From Spirosoma panaciterrae DSM 21099 (lineage in GTDB: Bacteria > Bacteroidota > Bacteroidia > Cytophagales > Spirosomataceae), in NCBI RefSeq assembly GCF_000374025.1, contig NZ_KB893199.1:1-63147 (forward strand): 63,147 nt of DNA, written 5' to 3'. The notes under the pieces were generated by a model that had not been told where the DNA came from, made no database searches, and saw only the letters and a program-made list of their open reading frames with translations. Each line of letters starts with the position of its first letter. Positions within the stretch are counted from its first letter, which is position 1. Shown here piece by piece: positions 15,417 through 23,624 of the stretch. A program made the translations under genes and the position numbers.

Positions 15417-17105
15417 TCAGTCTTTTAGGGAAATTAATTTAGTCAAAAACCGTAAATACGTTTCGTATTCCGTCCGGCGGCCATAATCCGCTTTAGTTTT
15501 CAAGGCAATGACTAAATCCATCTCAGGAAGCACTGTAATGTATTGACCCATATTACCCGTTGCCGTAAACGCTTTGTTGAAAGCTGGTTTCTGCTGAGGG
15601 CTATCCCATAAACGCCACATCAAACCATAACCCCACGGCCACCAGGGCCACTCTTTTAAGCGGGGGTCTACTTGCTTCATCTCCTCGTAACGGGTCGTTA
15701 GTGTCGTTAGCTGTCTCACCCAGTCATGGGGAATGACCGATTGGTGTTGCCATTGGCCTTGGCGCAGCATTAAATACCCTAGTCGGGCCATGTCTCGGGT
15801 CGAGAAAACAAAATGATAGGCTTTGAACTGAGATTTTGTCGTGTCCCCGCTTCGATATTGTTTGCTTTTATCCCAATCTTCCAAGCCGATGGGTTGAGCA
15901 ATATCCTTCTCGAAGGCATCATAGATGCTTAGGCCCGTTTCTTTTTCAAAAACGTAGCCCGCCGTATTGAAATCCCAATTGTTATACACGTAGTAGCTAC
16001 CCGGGGCTTGACTACCTCGCTGAGGAAATAAAAACTCGTTGCCTCCTTCGTTACTGGCGGCATGATACACCCCCGATTTAGATTTGAGTAAATCCAATAC
16101 GGTTGCTTTTTTTTCGCCTATCGATAGGCCCCCCACGTCGTCAATGCCGAGCTCGGCTAAGGTTTTGGTCAGCCGAATCGTCCCTTTCTCTACATAGCGG
16201 CCATAGAGCATCGCCAAAATACTTTTTCGTACCGAAGCGATGTAGCTTAATTCTTCTGTATTGCCATACTCATACAGAATTTTACCACTCTGAATGACGA
16301 CCAGCCCCGTGGCCTGAGTACTATCTCGGACAAAATCAGTGAGTTGGCCCCATTTATCCTTGTCCCATCCGTAAGCAGCCGCGTTCTGCAGATACTCCCA
16401 GGATTTAGCCGGAAAATAAATGGCTTCCTCCGCGGGTCGATCCCGGACATACCGTACACTGAAGCCGCAACCTTTATTGCCAACGTCTCGGCCAATCTTT
16501 CCATTATTGACGCCTAGTAAGCGTTCAATGGCTCGTCCTGTATCATAACTATCCGCACACCAGAAATTGGCATGCTGGCCCTGGAACTTCGCTTCGCCCT
16601 GATCCGTCTTCCACCCGCCAAACACCACATTAAATCCGGTGTCTCCACCTGGTTTGAGCCGATTGGCCACATTATCGGTTCCGCGCCAGCCCCCGGTGTT
16701 AACGGTTTGTTGGCTGATACCGATATGTTTTTCCAACTGCTGCCAATCCGCATCGGTGGGCAGATGCCAGCCTGGAGGAGCTAGTTCGTTGGCTGCCTGC
16801 CAACTGTACAAAGCCCCGTAGGTTTTATAAGACGCTGTCGATTTGGCTTTCTGGAGGGAGTTCCCCTTATAGTCATAGACCGATAGGGTAACCGAGTCTA
16901 CCTTAGGCAAATAAGCAAAGTTTTCGGCCAACCAGACTTGGGTACCAATTTGGACGGTTTTATAGGTACGCTGATCTCTGGGATCCACAAACGTGCCTCT
17001 TTGAGGGGGCATTGCCAGCTCACTCGGTTGACCGAAAGCGGAGTAGGACAGGCACAGAAGTACCCAGATAAGTGAAAAATTCTGTCGCATAAAAAGTTTT
17101 TTCAT
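15417..17105 (-). CDS. FISUMP domain fused to a serine beta-lactamase-like hydrolase
   Basis: 562 aa with a signal peptide (MKKLFMRQNFSLIWVLLCLS, then YSAFG). Residues about 38-225 are a FISUMP domain: VQIGTQVWLAENF, YGALYSWQAA, PPGWHLPTDADWQQLE, and an end with GFSVRYVRD. Residues about 230-562 are a class C beta-lactamase/DD-peptidase-like hydrolase with SVRK as the likely SxxK nucleophile motif (YIASVRKSILAMLYG) and a YNN motif. It probably acts in the periplasm or at the cell surface on an unknown substrate. The fusion is unusual. It sits between phage modules and reads as cargo. Confidence 0.85.
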   Translation of the reverse strand: MKKLFMRQNFSLIWVLLCLSYSAFGQPSELAMPPQRGTFVDPRDQRTYKTVQIGTQVWLAENFAYLPKVDSVTLSVYDYKGNSLQKAKSTASYKTYGALYSWQAANELAPPGWHLPTDADWQQLEKHIGISQQTVNTGGWRGTDNVANRLKPGGDTGFNVVFGGWKTDQGEAKFQGQHANFWCADSYDTGRAIERLLGVNNGKIGRDVGNKGCGFSVRYVRDRPAEEAIYFPAKSWEYLQNAAAYGWDKDKWGQLTDFVRDSTQATGLVVIQSGKILYEYGNTEELSYIASVRKSILAMLYGRYVEKGTIRLTKTLAELGIDDVGGLSIGEKKATVLDLLKSKSGVYHAASNEGGNEFLFPQRGSQAPGSYYVYNNWDFNTAGYVFEKETGLSIYDAFEKDIAQPIGLEDWDKSKQYRSGDTTKSQFKAYHFVFSTRDMARLGYLMLRQGQWQHQSVIPHDWVRQLTTLTTRYEEMKQVDPRLKEWPWWPWGYGLMWRLWDSPQQKPAFNKAFTATGNMGQYITVLPEMDLVIALKTKADYGRRTEYETYLRFLTKLISLKD

Positions 17106-17250
17106 TAGCTGCGTTGTTGATTCATTCTAGTTGTATACGATTCAGTAGGCGTGTTGTATAAATTCATAACTGACCTAATACACAGGCCCCGTAAGCTAAA
17201 ACTCAATCATGGGTTTACCCCATTCCTGTCAATTTTGCCTATTGATAAGC

Positions 17251-19932
17251 TTATTCACCTCGTAAGGAACGTACTGGATTCATCAGGGCCGCTTTGATAC
17301 CTTGATAACTCACCGTAACTAAAGCGATCAGAATGGTCAGTGAGCCGATGAACAGGAAGAGCCACCAGTCTAGTGACACCCGGTAAGCAAAACTCTGCAA
17401 CCACCGATGGATGGCATACCAGGAAATTGGAATAGCCAGCAGAATCCCACCGACGACGGGTTTAAGAAAATCCGTTGATAACAGGGTTACGATGCTCGTC
17501 ACGGACGCGCCTAAGACTTTTCGCACGCCGATTTCTTTGGTGCGTTGCTCCGCCGTGAAGGTGGCTAAGCCGAACAACCCTAAACAGGAAATTAAGACCG
17601 ACAACAGGGCAAACGCATTAAATAGGCTACCCATTCGTTGTTCCGAGCGGTAGAGTTTGGCCAAGTCATCGTCCAGAAAACTATACTCGAACGGATGATT
17701 AGGATAGAGCTTGGCAAAAGCTGTCTCCAGTCGGTTGATCGTGCTGGGTAGGGTGCCCGGTTGAACCCGAATGACTACATAGCCCCCAAACTGGTTGAAC
17801 CGAAGGATTAAAGGTTCAATGGCGCTCTGAAGCGGTTTAAAATGAAAATCTTTCAGTACGCCCACGATTTGCCCTTTGTTGTCCCCATACGAAATGGATT
17901 TGCCTAGAGCGGTGGCGACATCCAACTTCATCAATTTTAGCGCTGTTTCATTGACTAAGTAGTTGGCTTGATCGGCTTGCGAATCCGCCCTAAAGTTGCG
18001 CCCAGCCAGCAACTTCATCTTAAAGGTTTTGCTAAAGTTGGCATCGACCAACAGGTAGGGAATAATCACCTGCGTGCTGGGGTCTTTACCGGCCCAGTCA
18101 AAATTAGATTTGCCGGTTTGCAAATCAATTGGCAGGTCAGAAATGATGGTATGATTGCTGGTTTGAGGGTATTCGCTTAAAAGCCCTTTTAGGGTTTGGG
18201 TGTTAGCCTGCAGATCTCCCCATTTGGGCATGGACACATACAGCAGGTTCTCTTTATCAAAGCCGATGCTCCGCTGTTGAATGAACCGAAGTTGGCCATA
18301 GACAACGGCTGTTCCAACCAGCAGCACCGTGGAGATGACAAATTGGACAACGACTAATCCATTTCGAAAGGAACGAACGGGGCCTTTGGTCAATTTGCCA
18401 CTGACCATTTGAATCGGCTGAAACCGGGATAAAACCAGGGCGGGGTAACTACCGGCTACCAGGGCTGTCAGCAGGGTAGTGCCGGTAATGATTCCGACAA
18501 CGGTAGGCGTTAGGAGACGAATCGATAACGCTTTTCCGGTCAATTCATTAAAGGTCGGCAGCAGAACAGCCCCTACGCCAATGGCAATCAGGCTAGCTAC
18601 TAAAGAAACCAGGAAGGATTCGCCTAAGAACTGACTAATTAATTGGCCTCGTCCAGCGCCTACTACTTTTCGAAGCCCTACTTCTTTGGCCCGCCGAGCC
18701 GAGCGAGCCGTCGTTAAGTTCATGAAATTGATACAGGCAATTAACAAGATGACCAGGGCTACCACCAGAAAGATGCGCACGTACTGACGATTGCCGTGGC
18801 CTTCTACATCCTGAATCAGTTTAGGACTCGTCCCCAAGTGAATATCCGTCAACGGCTGTAGGTGGAATTGGGCCTTGGTAGATGCGTTATTTTTTTTGTA
18901 CAGCTCATCCAGTTGGCCTGTCAGTTGCGAGCGACTGTCGGGGGTTAGCTTGAATGAGTCGGCTAGTTGCAGATACGTATAGACGCTGAAGGCATCCCAG
19001 GCATCGTTACGGGCATACGTTTCGGTGTTGTAAAGACGGGAAAGTGGCAATAGCAGATCAAATTGTAAATGGGAATTGGTCGGCACATCCCGTACGACAC
19101 CGGTAACAGTTAACTCGTCCCAGGTATTGGTTTGGATACGTTGTGGTAAGATCCGTAGGGTCTTACCGAGTGCCTGGGTTGTGCCAAAATAGTTGAGGGC
19201 AGTCTGTTGAGTAATTACCACACCATTGGGTTGCGATAAGGCTTGGCTTGGGTCACCTTGCTCTAAACCAAACGAGAACATCGTCAACAGCGATGGATCG
19301 GTATAGAACACGCGTTTTTCGTCAAACTTTTGGTTACCCACCGCCACTAATTCTTGGGCTTGCTTCAAGCGAACGACGTCTTTTACGGCGGGTAGCTGAG
19401 CCGCTATAGCGGGGGCCATCCGGGTCGGGGTGACGGCCGCCTGCATGTCTCCGACGGTTGCCGTCATTCGGAGAATATGCGATGCGTGGGTATGAAAGCG
19501 ATCATAACTTTGTTCATCGAGAACCCATAGCCCAATCAACAAACTAGTGATCATACCCAGGGCTAGTCCTGCGATATTGAGGAAAGAAAAGCCCTTATCG
19601 TACAGTAAGTTTCGCCAGGCGATTTTGAGGTAATTGCGGATCATAGCCGGATGTATAGTTGAGATGGTTCGACCGGTTCGCCGGAGCGATTTCGATTGAG
19701 AATCGTGATCAGTTTGTTTGGTGCTGGGCCAGGTAAAGGGGCGAATCAGCCGTAGCACCGCTAGTGCATATCGCCAGCGGGCTCGCCTTGAGCCAACGGC
19801 TTTCACCCAGTAGGTGTACATCTCCAGCAAATCGCCTTGCAATTCATCTTCCATTCCAGGCGGACTAAAGCGGCTTAGTAACCAGTGGGCCCAGTGGGGC
19901 GGCCGCTCCTGGTGGTCCGTTAAGCGCCCCAT
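17251..19932 (-). CDS. FtsX/MacB-type ABC transporter permease with prefix domain
   Basis: 893 aa from ATG 19932; a longer start at 19989 overlaps PadR by 70 nt instead of 13. The N terminus (PPHWAHWLLSRFSPPGMEDE, LQGDLLEMYTYW) is the permease prefix domain common in PadR-linked permeases. Two FtsX-like halves follow, each ending in MacB-type helices (ACINFMNLTTARSARRAKEV, GLRKVVGAGR; TAEQRTKEIGVRKVLGASVT), with about eight membrane segments and two periplasmic MacB_PCD regions. No ATPase is encoded beside it. It may export a peptide or lipid, or transmit stress signals. Confidence 0.9.
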   Translation of the reverse strand: MGRLTDHQERPPHWAHWLLSRFSPPGMEDELQGDLLEMYTYWVKAVGSRRARWRYALAVLRLIRPFTWPSTKQTDHDSQSKSLRRTGRTISTIHPAMIRNYLKIAWRNLLYDKGFSFLNIAGLALGMITSLLIGLWVLDEQSYDRFHTHASHILRMTATVGDMQAAVTPTRMAPAIAAQLPAVKDVVRLKQAQELVAVGNQKFDEKRVFYTDPSLLTMFSFGLEQGDPSQALSQPNGVVITQQTALNYFGTTQALGKTLRILPQRIQTNTWDELTVTGVVRDVPTNSHLQFDLLLPLSRLYNTETYARNDAWDAFSVYTYLQLADSFKLTPDSRSQLTGQLDELYKKNNASTKAQFHLQPLTDIHLGTSPKLIQDVEGHGNRQYVRIFLVVALVILLIACINFMNLTTARSARRAKEVGLRKVVGAGRGQLISQFLGESFLVSLVASLIAIGVGAVLLPTFNELTGKALSIRLLTPTVVGIITGTTLLTALVAGSYPALVLSRFQPIQMVSGKLTKGPVRSFRNGLVVVQFVISTVLLVGTAVVYGQLRFIQQRSIGFDKENLLYVSMPKWGDLQANTQTLKGLLSEYPQTSNHTIISDLPIDLQTGKSNFDWAGKDPSTQVIIPYLLVDANFSKTFKMKLLAGRNFRADSQADQANYLVNETALKLMKLDVATALGKSISYGDNKGQIVGVLKDFHFKPLQSAIEPLILRFNQFGGYVVIRVQPGTLPSTINRLETAFAKLYPNHPFEYSFLDDDLAKLYRSEQRMGSLFNAFALLSVLISCLGLFGLATFTAEQRTKEIGVRKVLGASVTSIVTLLSTDFLKPVVGGILLAIPISWYAIHRWLQSFAYRVSLDWWLFLFIGSLTILIALVTVSYQGIKAALMNPVRSLRGE

Positions 19933-20270
19933 AGCTGTAGAATTGGGGTTGGAATCTGGCCCCACAACTGGGTCCGCAGGTGTCGACATTCGATTAGCGC
20001 CCGCTGCCCGGCTGTGGTTACTGTAAATAGGCGTTTCTGACGGCCTCCCCGTTCGGCCGTCGCCCCACCCATCTGTGAAGTGACAAAGCCTTTTTCTCCT
20101 AGCCGTTGTAAGGTGGTGTGGACCGTGGGGAAACTGATACTACGTCTCATCTGCTGGTCAATGGTTTGGGTAATGGCGGCACAGTAAGCCTGCTCTTGTA
20201 GGGCCGCCACGGTCAGCAGGACCACTTCCTCCAATTCCCCCAAAAAAGCTCGTTTCATACCTAAACTCAT
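19920..20270 (-). CDS. PadR-family transcriptional regulator
   Basis: 116 aa from ATG 20270 (MSLGMKRAFLGELEEVVLLT); the longer ORF begins with TTG. It is a winged-helix protein: ELEEVVLLTVAALQEQAYCA, then SFPTVHTTLQRLGEKGFVTS and GRQKRLFTVTTAGQRAL. PadR proteins repress genes beside them until a ligand binds. Its stop overlaps the permease start by 13 nt, so both form one operon that it probably controls through the TTGTCC palindrome upstream. Confidence 0.92.
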   Translation of the reverse strand: MSLGMKRAFLGELEEVVLLTVAALQEQAYCAAITQTIDQQMRRSISFPTVHTTLQRLGEKGFVTSQMGGATAERGGRQKRLFTVTTAGQRALIECRHLRTQLWGQIPTPILQLWGA

Positions 20271-20653
20271 ATTAGTATAGTGTTTGCCGTACAAATACTC
20301 GGCCAAACTTTCAAACTAGTCTTGGATGCCTTCCAGAGTGGTTTTTATAAAATTAGGTGAGAATAAATTGTCCAAAAGTGGACAAATACCATCCATAAGC
20401 GGACAGTAGGTCAGTGCCTCGTTAAACGCCCGTTTTTAGGGAAATGTGCTGGAGCAATCCATCCATAGAATCGTTTGTTATTAATAGTCTCAAATTGCCA
20501 TCTCATAAAACAATGTATTAAACATTAAAGGGTATATGAGTTTGTGAGATTAGTGATTGGGTAATTCTAGCTGTGATGAATACCAAGCGATTGTGTTAGT
20601 ATATACGTACCTGGCATGAATAGCAGGTTAATTTTTCAATGTATAAAGGGATA
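20271..20653. other. regulatory gap between PadR operon and replication module
   Basis: 383 nt without a gene. It holds the GGACA-type palindromes near 20368-20406 and otherwise AT-rich sequence. Confidence 0.6.
20368..20406 (-). promoter_or_regulatory. candidate PadR operators
   Basis: TTGTCC-N6-GGACAA (20368-20385) is a perfect inverted repeat. A weaker second copy, CATCC-N6-GGACAG type, follows at 20390-20406. They lie about 100-135 nt upstream of the PadR start. The spacing of two similar sites suggests cooperative binding. Confidence 0.55.
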
Positions 20654-20929
20654 TCATTTAAACTGTATTACCCTGGCCGTATCGCCTCCTTTACTAATTC
20701 GAAAGATTCTGAGTCCAGTTTCGGCCTCGTTTTTGATTAGATTTATCTGTACCTGATCAGGATTCCCTTTGTAGCAGCCCTGAATCTGGCATTTGTAAAT
20801 GCTAAGAGCCAGAAACAGATCCAGAGCGTTCTCAAATTCGCCACTAACCACCAGGCGTTCCGCCTGATTGACCAGGGCTTCCTCGAATTTGAGCGTCGGT
20901 TTCTTCAGACGTAAAAAGCGAATCAGCAT
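20654..20929 (-). CDS. small unknown protein
   Basis: 91 aa from ATG 20929 (MLIRFLRLKKPTLKFEEALV); the longer ORF from 21049 passes through an inverted repeat. It is helical (QAERLVVSGEFENALDLFLA), resembling a single TPR-like hairpin, with two cysteines (KCQIQGC). It is the last gene of the minus-strand replication module. Confidence 0.55.
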   Translation of the reverse strand: MLIRFLRLKKPTLKFEEALVNQAERLVVSGEFENALDLFLALSIYKCQIQGCYKGNPDQVQINLIKNEAETGLRIFRISKGGDTARVIQFK

Positions 20930-20963
20930 GTTTTTGAAAAGTATAAATCTTGAAAAAAAGGTG

Positions 20964-21003
20964 CGTCGATCCCAATTCTGAGCCCATAAGACAACGACGC
21001 ACC
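20964..21003 (-). repeat. inverted repeat upstream of the small gene
   Basis: GGTGCGTCG and CGACGCACC are perfect 9-bp arms around 25 nt. They lie between the HNH gene and the 91-aa gene on the minus strand. It could be a leader structure or a weak terminator; no T-run follows. Confidence 0.45.
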
Positions 21004-21065
21004 TGATACAGCCGGGCGGTGGCCCTCGCTGCGGATGGAAATGATTCATAAATGGTCAGGGATTG

Positions 21066-21485
21066 TTAGGTGGCCGCTTCTTCTGCGGCCTTTTCGAAGC
21101 TGATTCGGATCTGATTATAAAACCTGCCTTTCGGGCCATACTTGCGCCTTATGGCATTGTCCGGCCGATCGTGCGTTAAGTGGCAGACTGGACATAAAGC
21201 CATCAGATTCCAGAATCGATTATTGTTAATGTCATGATCCAGATGAGCTACTCCGATATTGACCTGCCAGGGCTTTTTGTCGACAGGAATATTGGCAGAT
21301 AGATCCTCGCCCGTTTTTTCTAAATAATCGAGCAGCTCATCGCCTGTCCAGAATCGATCATCGATCCAGTAGCCCCATACCTTATCCGCTACCCTACACC
21401 GCTCGCACCGGTGATTGGCCCGTTTGAGGATCAACCTGCGAATCAGCCTCCATTTGGGGTGGTATAGTTTGTAGTTGACAGGCAT
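21066..21485 (-). CDS. HNH endonuclease
   Basis: 139 aa. Two zinc-binding Cys pairs (CERC at 27-30 and CPVC at 98-101) flank the HNH core: VAHLDHDINNNRFWNLMALC, with H84, N93 and H102 as the likely active residues. Such proteins nick or cleave DNA. In phages they often lie next to packaging genes, but here the gene is in the replication module. It ends 6 nt after the 21492-22172 gene's last codon, so they are co-transcribed. Confidence 0.85.
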   Translation of the reverse strand: MPVNYKLYHPKWRLIRRLILKRANHRCERCRVADKVWGYWIDDRFWTGDELLDYLEKTGEDLSANIPVDKKPWQVNIGVAHLDHDINNNRFWNLMALCPVCHLTHDRPDNAIRRKYGPKGRFYNQIRISFEKAAEEAAT

Positions 21486-21491
21486 AGGGCG

Positions 21492-22172
21492 TTACTCACT
21501 CAGACTAATCATGGCGTAGATCGTGACGGGAACTGCACTGGAGGCAATGGTCAGCGTCTGGTGGTCATCGAGCCATTGCAACTGAATACCTTTCACGTTC
21601 AGCTTGTCTGCTTCCAGGTAGTAGAGTTCCTGATGCAGCTTCTGCTGAAAATCCTCCAGGGTTGGCAGCTGATGCAGGGTTTCGCCTTTTGTCCAGTGCC
21701 AGGCCGTCATCAGAAGCTGATTCAGGGCATCGTCGTCTACCCGTGGCAGGTTGGATGATAAAAGTCTGAAGTGAAACCGAGGACCGACCTCATCAGCAGG
21801 AAATACAGCAGACTGGGCAAAAATGGCTTCCTGTTCCCGCTGCCGATCTGCTGGCGTTTTCGGCGTTAGTTTTCCCGTCGTCTCGATACCAAACAGGATC
21901 AATTGGTAAAGTACCTGATAAGGAAAAAACTTGGTTGCTGTAACAGTGTCGTCGCTGTGATCCCGTCGCTCGGCCTGCATGCCCCCATCCGTATGCAGGT
22001 ACAGGGAGAGGGTCCCATCGGTGAGTATGAAATAATTACCATCGGTACCCACAAAAGTTTCCAAGGTGTTCTCGTTCGGGACGTAACCAAACGCTTTGGC
22101 AAACAGGGCCTGGTATTCGACCATCACCAGATCGGTTAAACTACGTTTTTGAGTGAGGTGTGCGGCTTCCAT
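21492..22172 (-). CDS. unknown phage protein
   Basis: 226 aa. It has aromatic and acidic segments (FVGTDGNYFILTDGTLSLYL) and a long helix (LEDFQQKLHQELYYLEADKL), with no named motif. It overlaps no neighbour and sits one base past the 22174 gene, so it is in one operon with the genes on both sides. Confidence 0.55.
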   Translation of the reverse strand: MEAAHLTQKRSLTDLVMVEYQALFAKAFGYVPNENTLETFVGTDGNYFILTDGTLSLYLHTDGGMQAERRDHSDDTVTATKFFPYQVLYQLILFGIETTGKLTPKTPADRQREQEAIFAQSAVFPADEVGPRFHFRLLSSNLPRVDDDALNQLLMTAWHWTKGETLHQLPTLEDFQQKLHQELYYLEADKLNVKGIQLQWLDDHQTLTIASSAVPVTIYAMISLSE

Positions 22173-22173
22173 C

Positions 22174-22617
22174 TTACTTGTCTGTTTTTTTGCGTTTTAA
22201 GATGACCTCGATAATAGAGCTGCTTCCAAACCCTGACAGCCCGCTAAGCCCAGATAGCCCGCCAAATAAGGAGTCCGTAGTGCGATTGAGCGTCACCTTC
22301 ATCAGCGTCGTCATGAAGTGTTCAAAAACGTGATTGACGATTTCAGATTTCATCAACAAGTCGGCTGTGGTTCGGCTAGGGCAAAATTCATCCGCTTTAA
22401 TGGCCAGCCTTTTTATGAGTTGATTGGGGTGGGAATCATCCTTGAGATTCTCAAAAAACTCACCTACTACGAGGATTTCAGCGATGTACCGCAGCAGGCA
22501 TTTTTCCAGATTTTGTAAAGTTGGATTCGCATCGAAGGTGTTGAACTTACCTTTTTGAGGTGATTCATCAATGATGTACTGTGCTAATTGATACGGGTTC
22601 TCGGTTTGATTAGACAT
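22174..22617 (-). CDS. unknown protein with GLSGLSGLSG repeat
   Basis: 147 aa. The body is helical and conserved-looking (LEKCLLRYIAEILVVGEFFE). Near the C terminus it has a low-complexity stretch GGLSGLSGLSGFGSSS, then a basic tail. No function can be given. It is part of the replication operon. Confidence 0.5.
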   Translation of the reverse strand: MSNQTENPYQLAQYIIDESPQKGKFNTFDANPTLQNLEKCLLRYIAEILVVGEFFENLKDDSHPNQLIKRLAIKADEFCPSRTTADLLMKSEIVNHVFEHFMTTLMKVTLNRTTDSLFGGLSGLSGLSGFGSSSIIEVILKRKKTDK

Positions 22618-22636
22618 AATAAATTGGTTTTAAAGG

Positions 22637-23047
22637 TCAATAATTGCTTTGTGTTGGACGGATTTGTAATTCGGTCTTAATGGCCATCACATGCGTTTGC
22701 GCATTGGCTTTATCCCAGTTGGTCTGCGGATTTTCCGAGCGCGGTTTAAGGATCGCTAACAGCTTGCTGAGCATAGGTCTGCTCATCTGGGCGTAATTCT
22801 GCTTTTCTAAATCAAAGTGGCTCATGGGATGAATCGGAAAGAAGAGAAAAACAAACTGACGGTTCCGCCACTGGTTAAGCCGGTATAAGGCTTTTAAAAA
22901 ACCTTTGGGCAGATAGGGGAGCATATAACGTTTGGTACGTCGATAGCAGGCGATACCGGGGTAGAGCAGGATAGCCACCAGGATGGCTAGTTGCTGCACG
23001 GAATTAGCGCGCGTTTCTTCCCGCCAACTGAATTCGGGTTCATGCAT
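22637..23047 (-). CDS. unknown membrane protein
   Basis: 136 aa from ATG 23047 (MHEPEFSWREETRANSVQQL); the longer ORF lies inside the preceding gene. One clear membrane helix (LAILVAILLYPGIACY) is followed by basic residues (RRTKRYMLPYLPK). It overlaps the stop of the 23040-23303 gene by 8 nt. It could anchor a replication or superinfection factor to the membrane, but that is open. Confidence 0.55.
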   Translation of the reverse strand: MHEPEFSWREETRANSVQQLAILVAILLYPGIACYRRTKRYMLPYLPKGFLKALYRLNQWRNRQFVFLFFPIHPMSHFDLEKQNYAQMSRPMLSKLLAILKPRSENPQTNWDKANAQTHVMAIKTELQIRPTQSNY

Positions 23048-23303
23048 AGCGCACCTCCTTCTGGCCTGGCACATCAAGCCACTGATAGAGCCTTTGGGCC
23101 AGCCCTTCAGCCTCCGATTCCTCGAAGCTTTCCATTTTTTCAAGGGCGGTTTCTTTGGCCGCAAAAACTACGCTGGTCGTTGCCCGGACGCCACCGCGTT
23201 CGATGATCGTACTGAGCCGGTACCCCCCTTCGTCGTTGTCCCAGTCGATGAGCAATAAAACCTGACCCTGGGAGGTGTCAAGAAGCCTGGCGAATTTTTC
23301 CAT
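23040..23303 (-). CDS. small unknown protein
   Basis: 87 aa. A beta-rich start (GQVLLLIDWDNDEGGYRLST) and an acidic helix (EKMESFEESEAEGLAQRLYQ) are visible. It overlaps the preceding gene by 26 nt and the following one by 8 nt, so it is translationally coupled. Confidence 0.55.
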   Translation of the reverse strand: MEKFARLLDTSQGQVLLLIDWDNDEGGYRLSTIIERGGVRATTSVVFAAKETALEKMESFEESEAEGLAQRLYQWLDVPGQKEVRYA

Positions 23304-23622
23304 TGTTTGGTTTGTGATAGTCCCTGGGTGTGAGTCCCTTTACCTGCCGGACTGTTTGCGGGGTAAAGAGGGTTAAGACGTCATTGTCAAGCTGATCCTG
23401 AAGCTCTTCGGCACTAACTTCCTTGTCAACCAGATCCGCCGTGTCGAATAGGGTGAACCCCACGATTTTGTAATGCAGAAAATTGGAATTGGGAACGACA
23501 ACCGGCTTTTGCCAGATCCGCCGTACCACGTAGCCACGCCGTGGTTTGTCTGGATCATCCGGGGGCCTGGTGATCAGAATATCGGTCTGGGTCAACTGGT
23601 GAATTGTGGTTCGCTCTGCCAT
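23278..23622 (-). CDS. small unknown protein
   Basis: 114 aa. It starts MAERTTIHQLTQTDILITRP and includes PDKPRRGYVVRRIWQKPVVV. It has no recognised motif. It lies 2 nt after the primase-helicase gene in the same operon. Confidence 0.55.
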   Translation of the reverse strand: MAERTTIHQLTQTDILITRPPDDPDKPRRGYVVRRIWQKPVVVPNSNFLHYKIVGFTLFDTADLVDKEVSAEELQDQLDNDVLTLFTPQTVRQVKGLTPRDYHKPNNGKIRQAS

Positions 23623-23624
23623 AG

